Source: Acidobacteriota bacterium (lineage in GTDB: Bacteria > Acidobacteriota > Terriglobia > Bryobacterales > Bryobacteraceae). From it: a stretch of DNA of 64,000 nt. The notes below the pieces were generated by a model that was not told the origin of the DNA, did no database searches, and was given only the letters and a program-made list of their open reading frames with translations. The DNA is taken from NCBI GenBank assembly GCA_017304135.1, contig JAFLBB010000025.1:1-64000 (forward strand), in the 5' to 3' direction. Below are positions 25,622 through 35,211 of the stretch, piece after piece. Every line of letters begins with the position of its first letter. Positions within the stretch are counted from its first letter, which is position 1. The position numbers and the translations under genes are program-made.

Positions 25622-26315
25622 TTATAGGCTGCTGGCGGTTTGGGGCCGCGTGGAGTGGAGGTTTTTGTAGCGAACGTGGATCTCCGCCTTGCCCACGATG
25701 CGGGTGTCCACTGTGGACCGGATGGCGGAGGGCACGCTGACGCCATCCCGGACGACGTAATCGCGGGTGAACGAGATGCGGCGCAGAAAGACGGACGGGC
25801 TCTTGACGAACTCCCCTTCCTCGCGAACGGGCATGGCGGACTTGGCTTCCAGCCACATCCAGCCGCGGAAGAGACCGGGCTTCTTTTCGCGAGGAGTGAG
25901 TTCATACAGGTAGAGCTCCCACTCGCCTTCCTTGTGATACCCGGTATGGCGGAACTTGTAATTCTCAGGCTGGATGCCGAGGCCGGGCTTCTGGCTCGCC
26001 TCTACCTCGGCTTGCATGTAGCGGGCAATCACGTCGCGTTTGATCGAGTCGTCGCCCTGGAAGGTGATGGCCTTGTAGGTGATCTGGCCCAGGCGTCCAA
26101 TGGCGCGGAGGGCGCTCAAGGTGCCTTTGCGGCCCAACCGGGGAAGGGAGGCGTCAATTTCCACGTCCATTTCCACGTCGCGAAGCTGGCGCGCCTGCGC
26201 CTGGGTGGCTGTGTGGTAGCGGTCGAGAACCTGCTGCGCCGTGGCTGCGTCGCCACCCTCGGCGTGGAGTGTGAGCGGTGCTATGGCCAAAAAGAGCAGT
26301 GCTTGGATGCGGTGC
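25622..26315 (-). CDS. exported LolA-like hypothetical protein
   Basis: An approximately 231-residue protein with signal peptide (HRIQALLFLAIAPLTLHA) and a beta-rich body like the outer-membrane lipoprotein-sorting (LolA/LolB) fold: ELYLYELTPREK, WLEAKSAMPVREEGEF and a closing VDTRIVGKAEIHV strand. The start is a TTG (bases 26317-26315) with AAGGGA just upstream. It resembles in style the exported protein at 47743-48531. Function unknown. Confidence 0.72.
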
Positions 26316-26447
26316 AATCTCGTCCCTTACGCGCGCGTGAGCGCTTCTTATACCAATCTACCAAACAGTGAGATGCTCCCCGGTGGGGGAAGGTTGCCGG
26401 TCTGCCGGTTCCTGATGAGATACGCGCAATTGGGGGCGCCGGTAGTG

Positions 26448-26501
26448 CGATTCCCTATCGATTCCCTATCGATTGTGATGACTTCCGCGGACGGGTATGC
26501 T
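26448..26501 (+). promoter_or_regulatory. promoter with tandem 11-bp repeats
   Basis: CGATTCCCTAT is repeated exactly in tandem (26448-26458, 26459-26469) plus a third partial copy. Directly downstream lies TTGTGA (26473-26478), 17 bases, then TATGCT (26496-26501), a plausible sigma-70 promoter. The 11-bp period on one face of the helix fits a dimeric OmpR/PhoB-type response regulator. The thioesterase ATG follows at 26515. Confidence 0.45.
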
Positions 26502-26514
26502 CAGAGAGACTCCC

Positions 26515-26913
26515 ATGCGAACCATTCCCCCGGGCGCCGCCTCCGAGCGCCGCTTGCTTGTGACCACCGAACTGGCCATCGACCATCTCGGGCGCGAGGA
26601 CGCGCGGGTGCTGGCCACGCCCCATCTGGTGTGGCAGTTGGAACTGACGGCGCGGGAGGCGATTCTGCCCTTCTTGGATGAGGGAGAGGATTCGGTTGGA
26701 ACGGAGGTCAATCTTCGCCATCTTGCCGCCACGCCGCTGGGGATGAGCGTGGCCTTCCGGGCGCGCGTGGAGGAGGTTTCCGGGCGCCGCGTGAAATTCA
26801 TTGTGGAAGCCGAGGATGAGCGGGAACTGGTGGCTTCCGGGACGCACGAGCGATTCGTGGTGCAGGTGGCGAAGTTCATTACGCGGCTTGCGGCCAAGCG
26901 CGAGGGACAGTAA
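26515..26913 (+). CDS. thioesterase family protein (FlK-like hotdog)
   Basis: A 132-residue hotdog-fold protein resembling fluoroacetyl-CoA thioesterase-type enzymes: the sequence around DEGEDSVGTEVNLRHLAATPLG holds the Thr/Glu/His cluster typical of that group, and a central helix starts at LTAREAILPFL. ATG 26515 was chosen because the upstream ATG 26497 lies inside a good -10 hexamer and AGAGAG precedes 26515. It likely hydrolyses an acyl-CoA; the substrate is unknown. Confidence 0.82.
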   Translation: MRTIPPGAASERRLLVTTELAIDHLGREDARVLATPHLVWQLELTAREAILPFLDEGEDSVGTEVNLRHLAATPLGMSVAFRARVEEVSGRRVKFIVEAEDERELVASGTHERFVVQVAKFITRLAAKREGQ

Positions 26914-27086
26914 GGCGGAGCGGCGCGCAATTGCCGTTCCTGCCATCATATAGAAATGCGTCCCGTGTTCGTTTCGGTGGTTCGTGCGTGGCTGCGTGCC
27001 GTTGTGGAACTGCGGCGGAGGAAGCGCGCGGGGCTGCCCATCCAGCCCGTTACCGTGTTCCTTACAAATTCCCAGGAGCGCCCGCA

Positions 27087-29153
27087 ATGAACAGTGCGTT
27101 GATCCTCGCAGGAGTTGCCGCTTTGGCCATCCCCACCTTCGCGGCGCCGCCGCCGACCATGAAGAAGCCGGTGGAAGAGACGCTCCACGGCGTGAAACTC
27201 GTCGACCACTACCGCTGGTTGGAGGATCAGGATTCACCGGACACACGGGCATGGCTGAATGAACAAATCGCGCACACGAAGTCGGTGATCGAGAAGTACC
27301 CGGGCCGGGATGCGCTCAGGAAGCGAGCCGCCGACCTGAACCGGGCTGAATCACTGACAACACCCCGCCAGCGCAACGGACGCTACTTCTTCCGCCGCCG
27401 CGCGGCCGATGCCGAGCAGCACGTGGTGATCACGCGCCAGGGACTGAACGGCCCGGACGATGTGCTGCTCGACCCGGCCAAGTTCAGCAAGGACCCGAAC
27501 ACGTCGGTGGTGATCGAGGACATTTCGCTCGATGCGGCGCTGGTGGCCTATGGCATTCGCGAAGGGGGCAAGGACGAGATCCGCGTGCGCTTCCGGCAGG
27601 TTGCCACCAAGGAAGACCTGCGCGACGAACTGCCCGAAGCGCGCTACATGAGCGTCTCCATCAAGCCCGACAAGTCGGGTTACTTCTATGCGACCAGCGG
27701 CGACGACAAGCCGCGCGTGTATGAACGGAACTTCGACGAGCCCCATCCGGGCCGGGAAATCTTCGGGCAGCAATATGGGGCCAAGAACCTGATGTACACC
27801 TACCTCAGCGACGACGGACTCTGGCTGGTGATTGTTGTCATTGAGGGTTCGGCGGCGGACAAGGTGGAGGTGTTCGTAAAGGACGCCAAAGCGAATGGTC
27901 CGGTCAGGCCGCTGATCACGGGCATCCCGGCTCGTTTTCAGGCCTATCCGGCGGGCGGGCGTTTCTTCGTCATGACGAACTACAAGGCCGCGCGGAACCG
28001 GATTGTGGAGGTGGACCCGGCCAAACCGCAACCGGAGCACTGGCGTGAAGTGATTCCGGAGCAGAAATATGTGATGGATGGCTTTACGGCGGTTGGCGGG
28101 CGGCTGCTCGTGCTGGCGCTGGAGGATGTGAAATCGAAACTGCTGGCCTACTTGCCTTCGGGGAGGTTGGAAAGGGAGATCGCACTGCCGGCGATTGGGT
28201 CGGTATCGAGCCTCTCGGGAGAGTGGGGGAATCCGGAGTTGTTCTACTCGTTCACGTCGTTCCACATGCCCCAGTCGATTTATCGCGCTGATCTGCGGGC
28301 GAAAACGCAGGCTGTTTGGAATCAGACAAAGCTGCCTCTCGACTCGGCTTCTCTCGAACTAAAGCAGGTGTTCTATCCGTCAAAGGATGGGACGAAGATC
28401 CCGATGTTCCTGCTGCACAAGAAGGGGCTGAAGCTCGACGGCGCGGCTCCGACGCTGTTGACCGGCTACGGCGGTTTCATGGTGTCGAATACGCCGGCTC
28501 TTTCGGTGACGGCAGTCATGTGGGCCGAGCGCGGGGGCGTGTTTGCCCTGGCCAACCTGCGCGGCGGCGGCGAGTATGGCGAGGAGTGGCACAAGGCAGG
28601 GATGCTCGCTAGCAAGCAGAATGTCTTCGACGACTTCATTGCCGCCTCGGAATGGCTGATCACCAGCAGGTACACCAGTGCGAAGAAGCTGGGCATCTAC
28701 GGGGGCAGCAACGGCGGGTTGCTGGTGGGGGCGGCGATGGTTCAGCGGCCGGAGTTGTATCAGGCGGTGGTGTGCGCGGTTCCGTTGCTCGACATGCTGC
28801 GCTACGACAAGTTCCTGGTGGCACGCTTCTGGGTTCCCGAGTATGGCACGGCCGACAATGCGGAACAATTTCCCTATTTGCTCCAGTATTCGCCCTACCA
28901 CAACGTCAAAAAGGGGACGAAGTACCCGGCGGTCATGTTCAAGACCGGCGATGGCGACACGCGGGTGGCGCCCCTGCACGCACGCAAGATGACGGCGCTG
29001 GTGCAGGAGGCGACGGCGTCGGACCGTCCGGTGGTGTTGTTGTATGACCTCAAGGCGGGCCACTCGGCTGGTATGGGCGTGACGCAGAAGATTGAAGAGA
29101 CCGCCGACATCATGCAGTTTCTCTCCGGGCAATTGGGCCTGGTGGTGCGATAA
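27087..29153 (+). CDS. exported prolyl oligopeptidase family peptidase (S9)
   Basis: A 688-residue serine peptidase. A signal peptide ([20 protein letters not shown]) is followed by the N-terminal propeller lid starting [11 protein letters not shown] and a C-terminal alpha/beta-hydrolase with Ser541 (GGSNGGLL), Asp624 (GDTRV) and His659 (AGHSAG). ATG 27087 has AGGAG eight bases upstream and precedes the signal peptide. It cleaves short Pro-containing peptides, here probably in the periplasm. The aminotransferase gene follows two bases after its stop. Confidence 0.93.
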   Translation: MNSALILAGVAALAIPTFAAPPPTMKKPVEETLHGVKLVDHYRWLEDQDSPDTRAWLNEQIAHTKSVIEKYPGRDALRKRAADLNRAESLTTPRQRNGRYFFRRRAADAEQHVVITRQGLNGPDDVLLDPAKFSKDPNTSVVIEDISLDAALVAYGIREGGKDEIRVRFRQVATKEDLRDELPEARYMSVSIKPDKSGYFYATSGDDKPRVYERNFDEPHPGREIFGQQYGAKNLMYTYLSDDGLWLVIVVIEGSAADKVEVFVKDAKANGPVRPLITGIPARFQAYPAGGRFFVMTNYKAARNRIVEVDPAKPQPEHWREVIPEQKYVMDGFTAVGGRLLVLALEDVKSKLLAYLPSGRLEREIALPAIGSVSSLSGEWGNPELFYSFTSFHMPQSIYRADLRAKTQAVWNQTKLPLDSASLELKQVFYPSKDGTKIPMFLLHKKGLKLDGAAPTLLTGYGGFMVSNTPALSVTAVMWAERGGVFALANLRGGGEYGEEWHKAGMLASKQNVFDDFIAASEWLITSRYTSAKKLGIYGGSNGGLLVGAAMVQRPELYQAVVCAVPLLDMLRYDKFLVARFWVPEYGTADNAEQFPYLLQYSPYHNVKKGTKYPAVMFKTGDGDTRVAPLHARKMTALVQEATASDRPVVLLYDLKAGHSAGMGVTQKIEETADIMQFLSGQLGLVVR

Positions 29154-29155
29154 CG

Positions 29156-30286
29156 GTGTTTTCCAAGCGGCTGCCCTGGAGCGCGGAGCCGAATGCGATT
29201 TCACTCGCCGTGGCGGCTCACCGGGCGGCGGGGCGGCGGCTGCTCGATCTGACGGAGTCAAACCCGACGCGTGCTGGACTTGTGACTGCTGAACTGGAAC
29301 CGCTCACCGATGCGCGGGCCCTGCGGTACGATCCCGAACCATGGGGGATCGCGGAAGCGCGGCGTGCGGTCTGCGCCTACTACGGGCATGCGATCGGGGC
29401 GGAGCGCGTGATGCTGACGGCGAGCACGTCGGAAGCCTACTCCTACCTGATGCAGTTGCTGTGCGACCCGGGCGATGAGATTCTCGCACCGCGGCCGAGC
29501 TACCCGTTGTTCGAGTTTCTGGCGGGGCTGCAAAACGTGGGTGTGAGGCAATACCCGCTTTACTACCACGAGGGTTGGTGGATGGACCTGGATTCTCTGG
29601 CCCAGCAAATCACGCCACGCACGCGGGCGGTTATTGTGGTGAGTCCGAATAACCCGACCGGACACTATTTGCGCAACGCGGAGGCGCTGGCGGAGTTGTG
29701 CTCCCGGCACTCGCTGGCCCTGATCTGCGATGAGGTGTTTCACGATTTCGCGTTGGAGGCTGAGCCTGCGGCCAGCACGGCGGCGATTCCACTGCCGTGT
29801 TTGACGTTCACACTCAGCGGCCTGTCGAAGGTCTGCGGGTTGCCGCAGATGAAGCTGGCGTGGACGGTCTTGTCGGGGCCGGTGGAAATGGTGGACGCGG
29901 CGGCGCGGAGATTGGAACTGATCGCCGACACGTATCTCAGCGTCAGCGCTCCGGTGCAATACGCCGCAACCCGGTGGCTTGAGTCGCGTCCAGACTATAT
30001 AGGCGCGACCGCCGGGCGCACGCGTGCCAACCTGGATATTCTGGGCGAAACCGGGGTTTCGACGCTGCGCGTGGAAGCCGGCTGGTATGCGTGTCTACGG
30101 TTGCCCGCCACCCGTTCGGAGGAGGATTGGATGAGGGTGTTGCTGGAGGATGAAGTATTGGTGCAACCAGGCTACTTTTACGATTTCGAATCGGAACCCT
30201 GGGCGATTGTGAGCCTGATCACGCCGCCCGAGACGTTTGGCGAAGGACTGGAGCGTCTGCATGCCTGCAGCTTGCGGAACGCTTGA
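29156..30286 (+). CDS. pyridoxal-phosphate aminotransferase class I/II
   Basis: A 376-residue fold-type I aminotransferase with GTG start two bases after the peptidase stop. The cofactor motifs are visible: SPNNPTGHY, CDEVFHDF, and the Schiff-base Lys in LSGLSKVCGLPQMK; the C-terminal Arg lies in the LRLPATR region. It transfers amino groups between an amino acid and a 2-oxoacid. The substrate is not clear; the position after an exported peptidase and before an amidase suggests peptide or amide breakdown. Confidence 0.9.
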   Translation: MFSKRLPWSAEPNAISLAVAAHRAAGRRLLDLTESNPTRAGLVTAELEPLTDARALRYDPEPWGIAEARRAVCAYYGHAIGAERVMLTASTSEAYSYLMQLLCDPGDEILAPRPSYPLFEFLAGLQNVGVRQYPLYYHEGWWMDLDSLAQQITPRTRAVIVVSPNNPTGHYLRNAEALAELCSRHSLALICDEVFHDFALEAEPAASTAAIPLPCLTFTLSGLSKVCGLPQMKLAWTVLSGPVEMVDAAARRLELIADTYLSVSAPVQYAATRWLESRPDYIGATAGRTRANLDILGETGVSTLRVEAGWYACLRLPATRSEEDWMRVLLEDEVLVQPGYFYDFESEPWAIVSLITPPETFGEGLERLHACSLRNA

Positions 30287-31448
30287 GCGATGTCTGCGTG
30301 GGGAATTGCGGCCGGAGTACTTCCTGGCCAACATCGAGGAACTCGAACGCAAGATCCAGGCGTGGGTCGAAGTAAAGCCGCGCGCCGCCGGCCACGGGCC
30401 GCTCTCCGGTGTTCCGTTTGGAGTGAAGGACATTATCGAGACGGCGGGACTGGCCACCGAGTACGGTTCTCCGTTGTTTGCCGGGCGCAAGGGCGAGGCC
30501 GACGCGGCGGTTGTGACGCAATTGTGCGGGTTGGATGCGATGCTGCTGGGCAAGACGCACACAACGGCCTTTGCCTACTACGATCCGGCCCCGACGAGGA
30601 ACCCGAAAGCGCCGGGTCACACCCCCGGCGGAAGTTCGAGCGGATCAGCGGCGGCCGTGGCGGCGCACATGGCAGCATTTGCCGTGGGCACGCAGACTCA
30701 GGGATCGGTGATCCGGCCGGCGTCCTTCTGTGGTGTGTGCGGCTTCAAGCCAACCTACGGCACATTGAGTGTCGAAGGCGTGCGTGCCTTTGCTCCGTCA
30801 CTGGACACCGTAGGGCTGTTCACGGAAACGGCGCGCGATATGCAATTGCTGTGGTGCGCGCTCGGCAAGACGATGGCCGAGCCGCCTCCGCTGCGCGCGG
30901 CCATCCCGGCGGCGGGCTTCGATGCCGACGATACCATGGCGCAGGCGATGAGCGAAGCCGTGGAGCGGCTCATCGAGTCGGGATGGCAGATCCGGTCAGC
31001 CGCCTTGCCGGAACCATTCCTGCAAGCGCGGGAGGCCGTGACCGTCATCAACCGCTATGAGGGCGCCCGGACACACGAAGTGCTGTGGCGTCAGCATGGC
31101 GGCGCCATCGGGCTGAAACTCGCGGCGCTGGTGGAGCAGGGCATGGCAACCCCGCAAGAGGACTACTATGCCGCGCTGGCGACGCTGGCAAATGCGCGTG
31201 AGGCGATGGCGATGTTCTTCGAGCGCTGGCCGTTCGTGCTGACGCCTGCCGCGCCCGGGCCAGCGCCGCACACACTCACTTCGACAGGAAATCCGCGCAT
31301 GAACGCGCCGTGGACGGGAATCGGCGTCCCCGCGGTGACGATTCCCATGCCCTGCGATGGCCCCCCGCTCGGGTTGCAGATCACGACCGCCCGAGGGCAG
31401 GACGCGCTCCTGCTGGCGGCAGCGATTCAAGCCGAACGGGCACTTTAA
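30261..31448 (+). CDS. amidase signature family hydrolase
   Basis: A 395-residue amidase with the Ser-cisSer-Lys triad regions visible: Lys in GVPFGVKDIIETAG, and the signature TPGGSSSGSAAAVAA followed by GTQTQGSVIRPA. ATG 30261 overlaps the aminotransferase by 26 bases, and an upstream TTG is less likely. It hydrolyses amides to acid plus ammonia; no GatB or GatC is nearby, so it is not a tRNA amidotransferase subunit. Its stop overlaps the convergent M23 peptidase gene by 4 bases. Confidence 0.9.
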   Translation: MPAACGTLERCLRGELRPEYFLANIEELERKIQAWVEVKPRAAGHGPLSGVPFGVKDIIETAGLATEYGSPLFAGRKGEADAAVVTQLCGLDAMLLGKTHTTAFAYYDPAPTRNPKAPGHTPGGSSSGSAAAVAAHMAAFAVGTQTQGSVIRPASFCGVCGFKPTYGTLSVEGVRAFAPSLDTVGLFTETARDMQLLWCALGKTMAEPPPLRAAIPAAGFDADDTMAQAMSEAVERLIESGWQIRSAALPEPFLQAREAVTVINRYEGARTHEVLWRQHGGAIGLKLAALVEQGMATPQEDYYAALATLANAREAMAMFFERWPFVLTPAAPGPAPHTLTSTGNPRMNAPWTGIGVPAVTIPMPCDGPPLGLQITTARGQDALLLAAAIQAERAL

Positions 31449-32509
31449 GGAAAGTCGATGCGCCAATCGCGAAGGGGGATCTGCTCATTGTGCTGCCTGC
31501 CCTCCCGATAAAAACGGTCGAAGGCGAAGGGCAGGCCGTCGCCTCCAAGGTCGAGTGAGTCGCTCACATGGAAATGAAGATGGGGCTCGGTACTCATGCC
31601 CGAGTTCCCGACCAGACCCAGAGCATCGCCTGTCTTCACCCGGTCGCCCACCTTGACCCTGAGCGAACCAGGTTGGAGGTGTGCGTACACGGCGAAGCGC
31701 CCGGAGCCGAGATCGAGCACGACGTAGTTGCCGCTCACGGTTTCCCAACTCATGGGCACGGCGCGCTCGGTGGGGTGGGGGATGTTTTCCGGGATGCCGT
31801 CTTTGAGGCGGACCACGGTGGCATCCGCTACGGCGAGCGCCTCATTGCCATAGCAGAGGTAGTTGCGGTTCTCGCGCGGGTTGCCTGAGTGAGTTTCTCC
31901 TTTATCGTTGAGCCGCACAAAGTCGATGGTAAAACGCTGCGGGACGACGACCCGGCCGCCGTAGGACATGCTGGATCGCCGGTGGTGGGTGTTGCCGTCG
32001 GGTCCGTTGGCGGCCAGCCACGGGCCGCCCCGCAGGGGCGGACGAAGGACGAGTTCGCTGGATTGAACGGGCATAGCGGCGGTGAGCAGTTCTTCCTCAC
32101 GCCCCTTGCCGTGAAAGCGGATGCGGTGGAAGAACTCCTTCGGGAGGCCGCTTGCGGTGAGAAACAGGAAGACGACAGCACGTTCGCCAGGGGCGATGAG
32201 CCGCCGGTGTTTGTTCAGCGGATTGAGGCTGGACATTGAAGCCTCCAGCTCTTCACCCCGCAGGGTGAAGCCATCCAGCGAGTCCCGGCGTGGCGTGATG
32301 AGAATGGACGTCAACGTCATGGCTTGACCAGACCAGTTGGTTAGATGGAGTTCGTAGACAACCTTGAATCCGCCGCCGGCCCGCGCCGCGACGGGTGGAG
32401 AGGGAACTTCCACGATTAGCGGCAGTGTGGCGCCATCCGGAGCGTCGGCAATATCCTGGCCCGGCGCCAGTGCCACGCAGGCCGCCAGAGCGAAGAGTGG
32501 CGTGCGCAT
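31445..32509 (-). CDS. exported M23-family peptidase
   Basis: A 354-residue protein with signal peptide (MRTPLFALAACVALAPG), a beta-sandwich domain (~25-180) and a C-terminal LytM/M23 domain. The zinc-binding HLHFH motif follows GNSGMSTEP; another ligand is Asp in RFTIDFV, and AVYAHLQPGS carries the catalytic His. It would cut peptidoglycan cross-bridges or other peptides in the periplasm. Confidence 0.87.
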   Translation of the reverse strand: MRTPLFALAACVALAPGQDIADAPDGATLPLIVEVPSPPVAARAGGGFKVVYELHLTNWSGQAMTLTSILITPRRDSLDGFTLRGEELEASMSSLNPLNKHRRLIAPGERAVVFLFLTASGLPKEFFHRIRFHGKGREEELLTAAMPVQSSELVLRPPLRGGPWLAANGPDGNTHHRRSSMSYGGRVVVPQRFTIDFVRLNDKGETHSGNPRENRNYLCYGNEALAVADATVVRLKDGIPENIPHPTERAVPMSWETVSGNYVVLDLGSGRFAVYAHLQPGSLRVKVGDRVKTGDALGLVGNSGMSTEPHLHFHVSDSLDLGGDGLPFAFDRFYREGRQHNEQIPLRDWRIDFP

Positions 32510-32514
32510 GAGGA

Positions 32515-32931
32515 CTAGGAAGCGAGCGGCTGGCCGATGCGGAAGATGTGGCCGTCAGGATGGCGGACATGCAGTTCCCGCAGTCCCCAGGGCATGTCGG
32601 TGGGCGCCAGGGCGACCTCAATCCCCTGCTCCAAACAGTGGCGGTGCACAGCCTCGACATCCTCGACCCACACCGACATCCACACGCCTTTGTCCCCTGT
32701 AATGCCGCCCTCGACGCCAAAGGTCTGAACAAGCGGGCTGCGCCCGCGGCCGCCTTGTCCGCCTTCGCACAGAAAGATTTCGCAGGAGCCTGAGCGGACC
32801 CCGCCGAAGCTCGCAGGTTCGTGCCAGTCCCAAGCCTTCTTCCAGCCCAGCTTTTCAAACCAGGCGACGCTTTCCTGGAAATTCGAGACGTTCAGAATCG
32901 GCACCAGCCGGTGGGCATGCATAAGGGCCAT
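32515..32931 (-). CDS. glyoxalase/bleomycin-resistance family protein
   Basis: A 138-residue vicinal-oxygen-chelate protein. The opening RLVPILNVSNFQESVAWFEK and closing WGLRELHVRHPDGHIFRIG are the paired beta-alpha-beta units of the family. ATG 32931 is the first start, but a TACGAT seven bases before ATG 32922 makes that second ATG attractive as a leaderless start. It ends 5 bases upstream of the M23 gene start, so the two may be cotranscribed. Function unknown beyond the fold. Confidence 0.82.
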   Translation of the reverse strand: MALMHAHRLVPILNVSNFQESVAWFEKLGWKKAWDWHEPASFGGVRSGSCEIFLCEGGQGGRGRSPLVQTFGVEGGITGDKGVWMSVWVEDVEAVHRHCLEQGIEVALAPTDMPWGLRELHVRHPDGHIFRIGQPLAS

Positions 32932-33141
32932 CGTACACGGAATGAACCGCCTGCGGTAGGTGGATTGGGAGCCGGGTGTTGTGACCAGACTCCGGGCTAT
33001 CCGGCACAGGTCCCGCGTTGATCGTTTCCCCGGTAGAACAGGCCGATCTCCTGCCGCCGGTGCGCGAGAATCGGCGATGGCCGGCGGCGGCTGCGCTCAA
33101 TGTGGGCCGCTGTGTCACAATGGCAATCCAGGGGACCCGCC

Positions 33142-33558
33142 ATGAAAAAATTCCTACCAAGCACACTGATCGCCTTGCTGGCGCTGGTGATCGGATATGG
33201 AGCCGGCCAGATGGATGCCAAGACTTCCCGTGTCTATGAACTGAGAACCTATACCGCGGCGCCGGGCAAGATTGAAGCCCTCCATGCCCGGTTTAGAAAC
33301 CACACCCTCAAGCTCTTCGAGAAGCACGGCATGAAGAACATCGCCTACTGGGCGCCGAGCGACGACCCGCTCAAGGCCAACACGCTCATCTACGTTGTGG
33401 CTCACGAGAGCCGCGAAGCCGCCAAGAAGAGCTGGGATGCCTTCCGCGTCGACCCGGAATGGATCAAAGCTCGTGACGCGAGCGAGGTGGGTGGGAAGCT
33501 GACGGCGAAGGTGGAGTCGGTGTACATGGAGGCCACCGACTACTCCCCGATGAAATAA
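33142..33558 (+). CDS. exported NIPSNAP family protein
   Basis: A 138-residue protein with an N-terminal hydrophobic segment (residues ~5-22) and a single NIPSNAP dimeric alpha/beta-barrel domain beginning VYELRTYTAAPGK. ATG 33142 has AGGGG upstream. The family's biochemical role in bacteria is unknown. Its TAA overlaps the next ATG (TAATG), so it is translationally coupled to the exported amidohydrolase. Confidence 0.88.
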   Translation: MKKFLPSTLIALLALVIGYGAGQMDAKTSRVYELRTYTAAPGKIEALHARFRNHTLKLFEKHGMKNIAYWAPSDDPLKANTLIYVVAHESREAAKKSWDAFRVDPEWIKARDASEVGGKLTAKVESVYMEATDYSPMK

Positions 33559-35189
33559 TGCGGCGGCGCGACTTCATGCCCGGGGCCGCGGCGCTGCTGA
33601 TGCACGGATGTGCGGGTGAGCCCCCGGCCCAAATTTATCTGCACAGCGCCCGCATCTGGACGGGCGACCCCAAGTTGCCGTGGGCATCATCGATGATCGT
33701 GCGCGAAGGGCGCATTGTCGCCTTCGACGAGAAGGCGAAGGCGGAGACCGTGATCGACGCCGGCGGCGCCACGGTGACGCCCGGTTTCATCGATGCGCAC
33801 GTGCACGTGTTTGAAGGTGGCCGGCGGCTGAAGCAGGTGCAACTTCGGGAATGTAACTCGAAAGAGGAGTTTGTGCGGCGCCTCGGTGACTACTCCGCCG
33901 ATCAGCCGCGCGGCGAGTGGATACTTGGCGGCGACTGGGATCACCAGCGGTGGGGCGGGGAACTGCCCGACCGCAAGTGGATCGACGGCATGACCAACAA
34001 CCACCCGGTTTGGGTCACTCGCCTGGACGGGCACATGGGGCTCGCCAACGCGCCCGCCCTTCGCGTTGGCAACATCAACCGCAATACGCCCGATCCTCCT
34101 GGTGGTGTGATCGTCCGAGGACCCGACGGCGAGCCGACGGGCATCCTCAAGGACAACGCCATGGATCTGCTCACACGATCCATACCGCAACCCTCGGAGA
34201 TGCTGCGCGGCCTGGCCCTGGACGCGGCCATGACCCACCTTCTGGAGCGCGGCGTGACGGGCATCCATCACATGGGCGCCTTGGAAGATCTGGACATCCT
34301 CAACAACTTCCGCAAAGAAGGAAGGCTGCGCCTGCGCATCTACGCGGCCACGCCGCTTGGCCAGTGGAAGGAACTGCGCGAGTGGATCAAGCAGAACGGC
34401 CGCGGCGATTCATGGATGAAGCCGGGTTTACTGAAAGGCTTCGTCGACGGCTCGCTGGGATCGCACACGGCGGCGATGGAAGAGCCGTACACCGATGCGC
34501 CCCATGACAAGGGACTCATGGTGACCAATGAGTATGAGCTCTACGATTGGGTGCTGGGCGCGGACAAAGCCGGATTGCAACTGGCCATCCACGCGATCGG
34601 CGACCGTGCCAACCACCTCCTGCTCGATACCTATGAACGCGTGGCTCATGAAAATGGCCAGCGCGACCGCCGTTTTCGCGTGGAGCATGCGCAGCACTTG
34701 CGGCCACAGGATATCGCCCGGTTTGCCGCGCTGGGGGTGATCGCCAGCGTGCAGCCGTACCACGCCATCGACGACGGACGATGGGCTGCGCGCGTGGTTG
34801 GCCCGGCCCGCGCGAAGACCAGCTATGCGATCCGCTCTCTGCTGGAGGCCAAAGCGCGGCTGGCGTTCGGCAGCGATTGGTTCGTCGCCCCGCCCGAGCC
34901 CCTGATGGCCCTCTATGCGGCGGTTACGCGTCGAACGCTGGATGAAGCCAACCCAGGGGGATGGGTGCCCGAGCAAAAGATTCCCCTGGAAGATGCCGTG
35001 CGCGCCCACTCGGCCGGTTCGGCCTTCGCGGGATTTCAGGAGGACATCACGGGTACACTCTCGCCCGGTAAGCGCGCCGATTTCGTGGTGTTCGACCGGG
35101 ACTTGTCGAAGGCCCCCGCGGAGAAACTGCCCGAGGCGCGCGTGCGGTTCACCGTCGTCGAAGGCCGCGTGATGTACTCGCGTGTGTAG
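33558..35189 (+). CDS. exported amidohydrolase family 3 (YtcJ-like)
   Basis: A 543-residue metal-dependent hydrolase. MRRRDFMPGAAALLMHGC looks like a Tat signal with a possible lipidation Cys. The metal and active-site motifs are GFIDAHVHV, GFVDGSLGSHTAAM, HAIGDRANH, VEHAQHL and GSDWFV. YtcJ-like enzymes hydrolyse formamide or amide-type bonds. Start overlaps the NIPSNAP stop. Confidence 0.88.
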   Translation: MRRRDFMPGAAALLMHGCAGEPPAQIYLHSARIWTGDPKLPWASSMIVREGRIVAFDEKAKAETVIDAGGATVTPGFIDAHVHVFEGGRRLKQVQLRECNSKEEFVRRLGDYSADQPRGEWILGGDWDHQRWGGELPDRKWIDGMTNNHPVWVTRLDGHMGLANAPALRVGNINRNTPDPPGGVIVRGPDGEPTGILKDNAMDLLTRSIPQPSEMLRGLALDAAMTHLLERGVTGIHHMGALEDLDILNNFRKEGRLRLRIYAATPLGQWKELREWIKQNGRGDSWMKPGLLKGFVDGSLGSHTAAMEEPYTDAPHDKGLMVTNEYELYDWVLGADKAGLQLAIHAIGDRANHLLLDTYERVAHENGQRDRRFRVEHAQHLRPQDIARFAALGVIASVQPYHAIDDGRWAARVVGPARAKTSYAIRSLLEAKARLAFGSDWFVAPPEPLMALYAAVTRRTLDEANPGGWVPEQKIPLEDAVRAHSAGSAFAGFQEDITGTLSPGKRADFVVFDRDLSKAPAEKLPEARVRFTVVEGRVMYSRV

Positions 35190-35191
35190 AG

Positions 35192-35211
35192 CGCCCGCCT
35201 ACGAGCGGGCG
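35192..35211. terminator. hairpin between convergent genes
   Basis: CGCCCGC and GCGGGCG (35192-35198 and 35205-35211) form a perfect 7-bp stem with a 6-base loop between the amidohydrolase stop and the last codons of the HerA-like gene. No U-tract on either side, so termination is uncertain. Confidence 0.35.
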
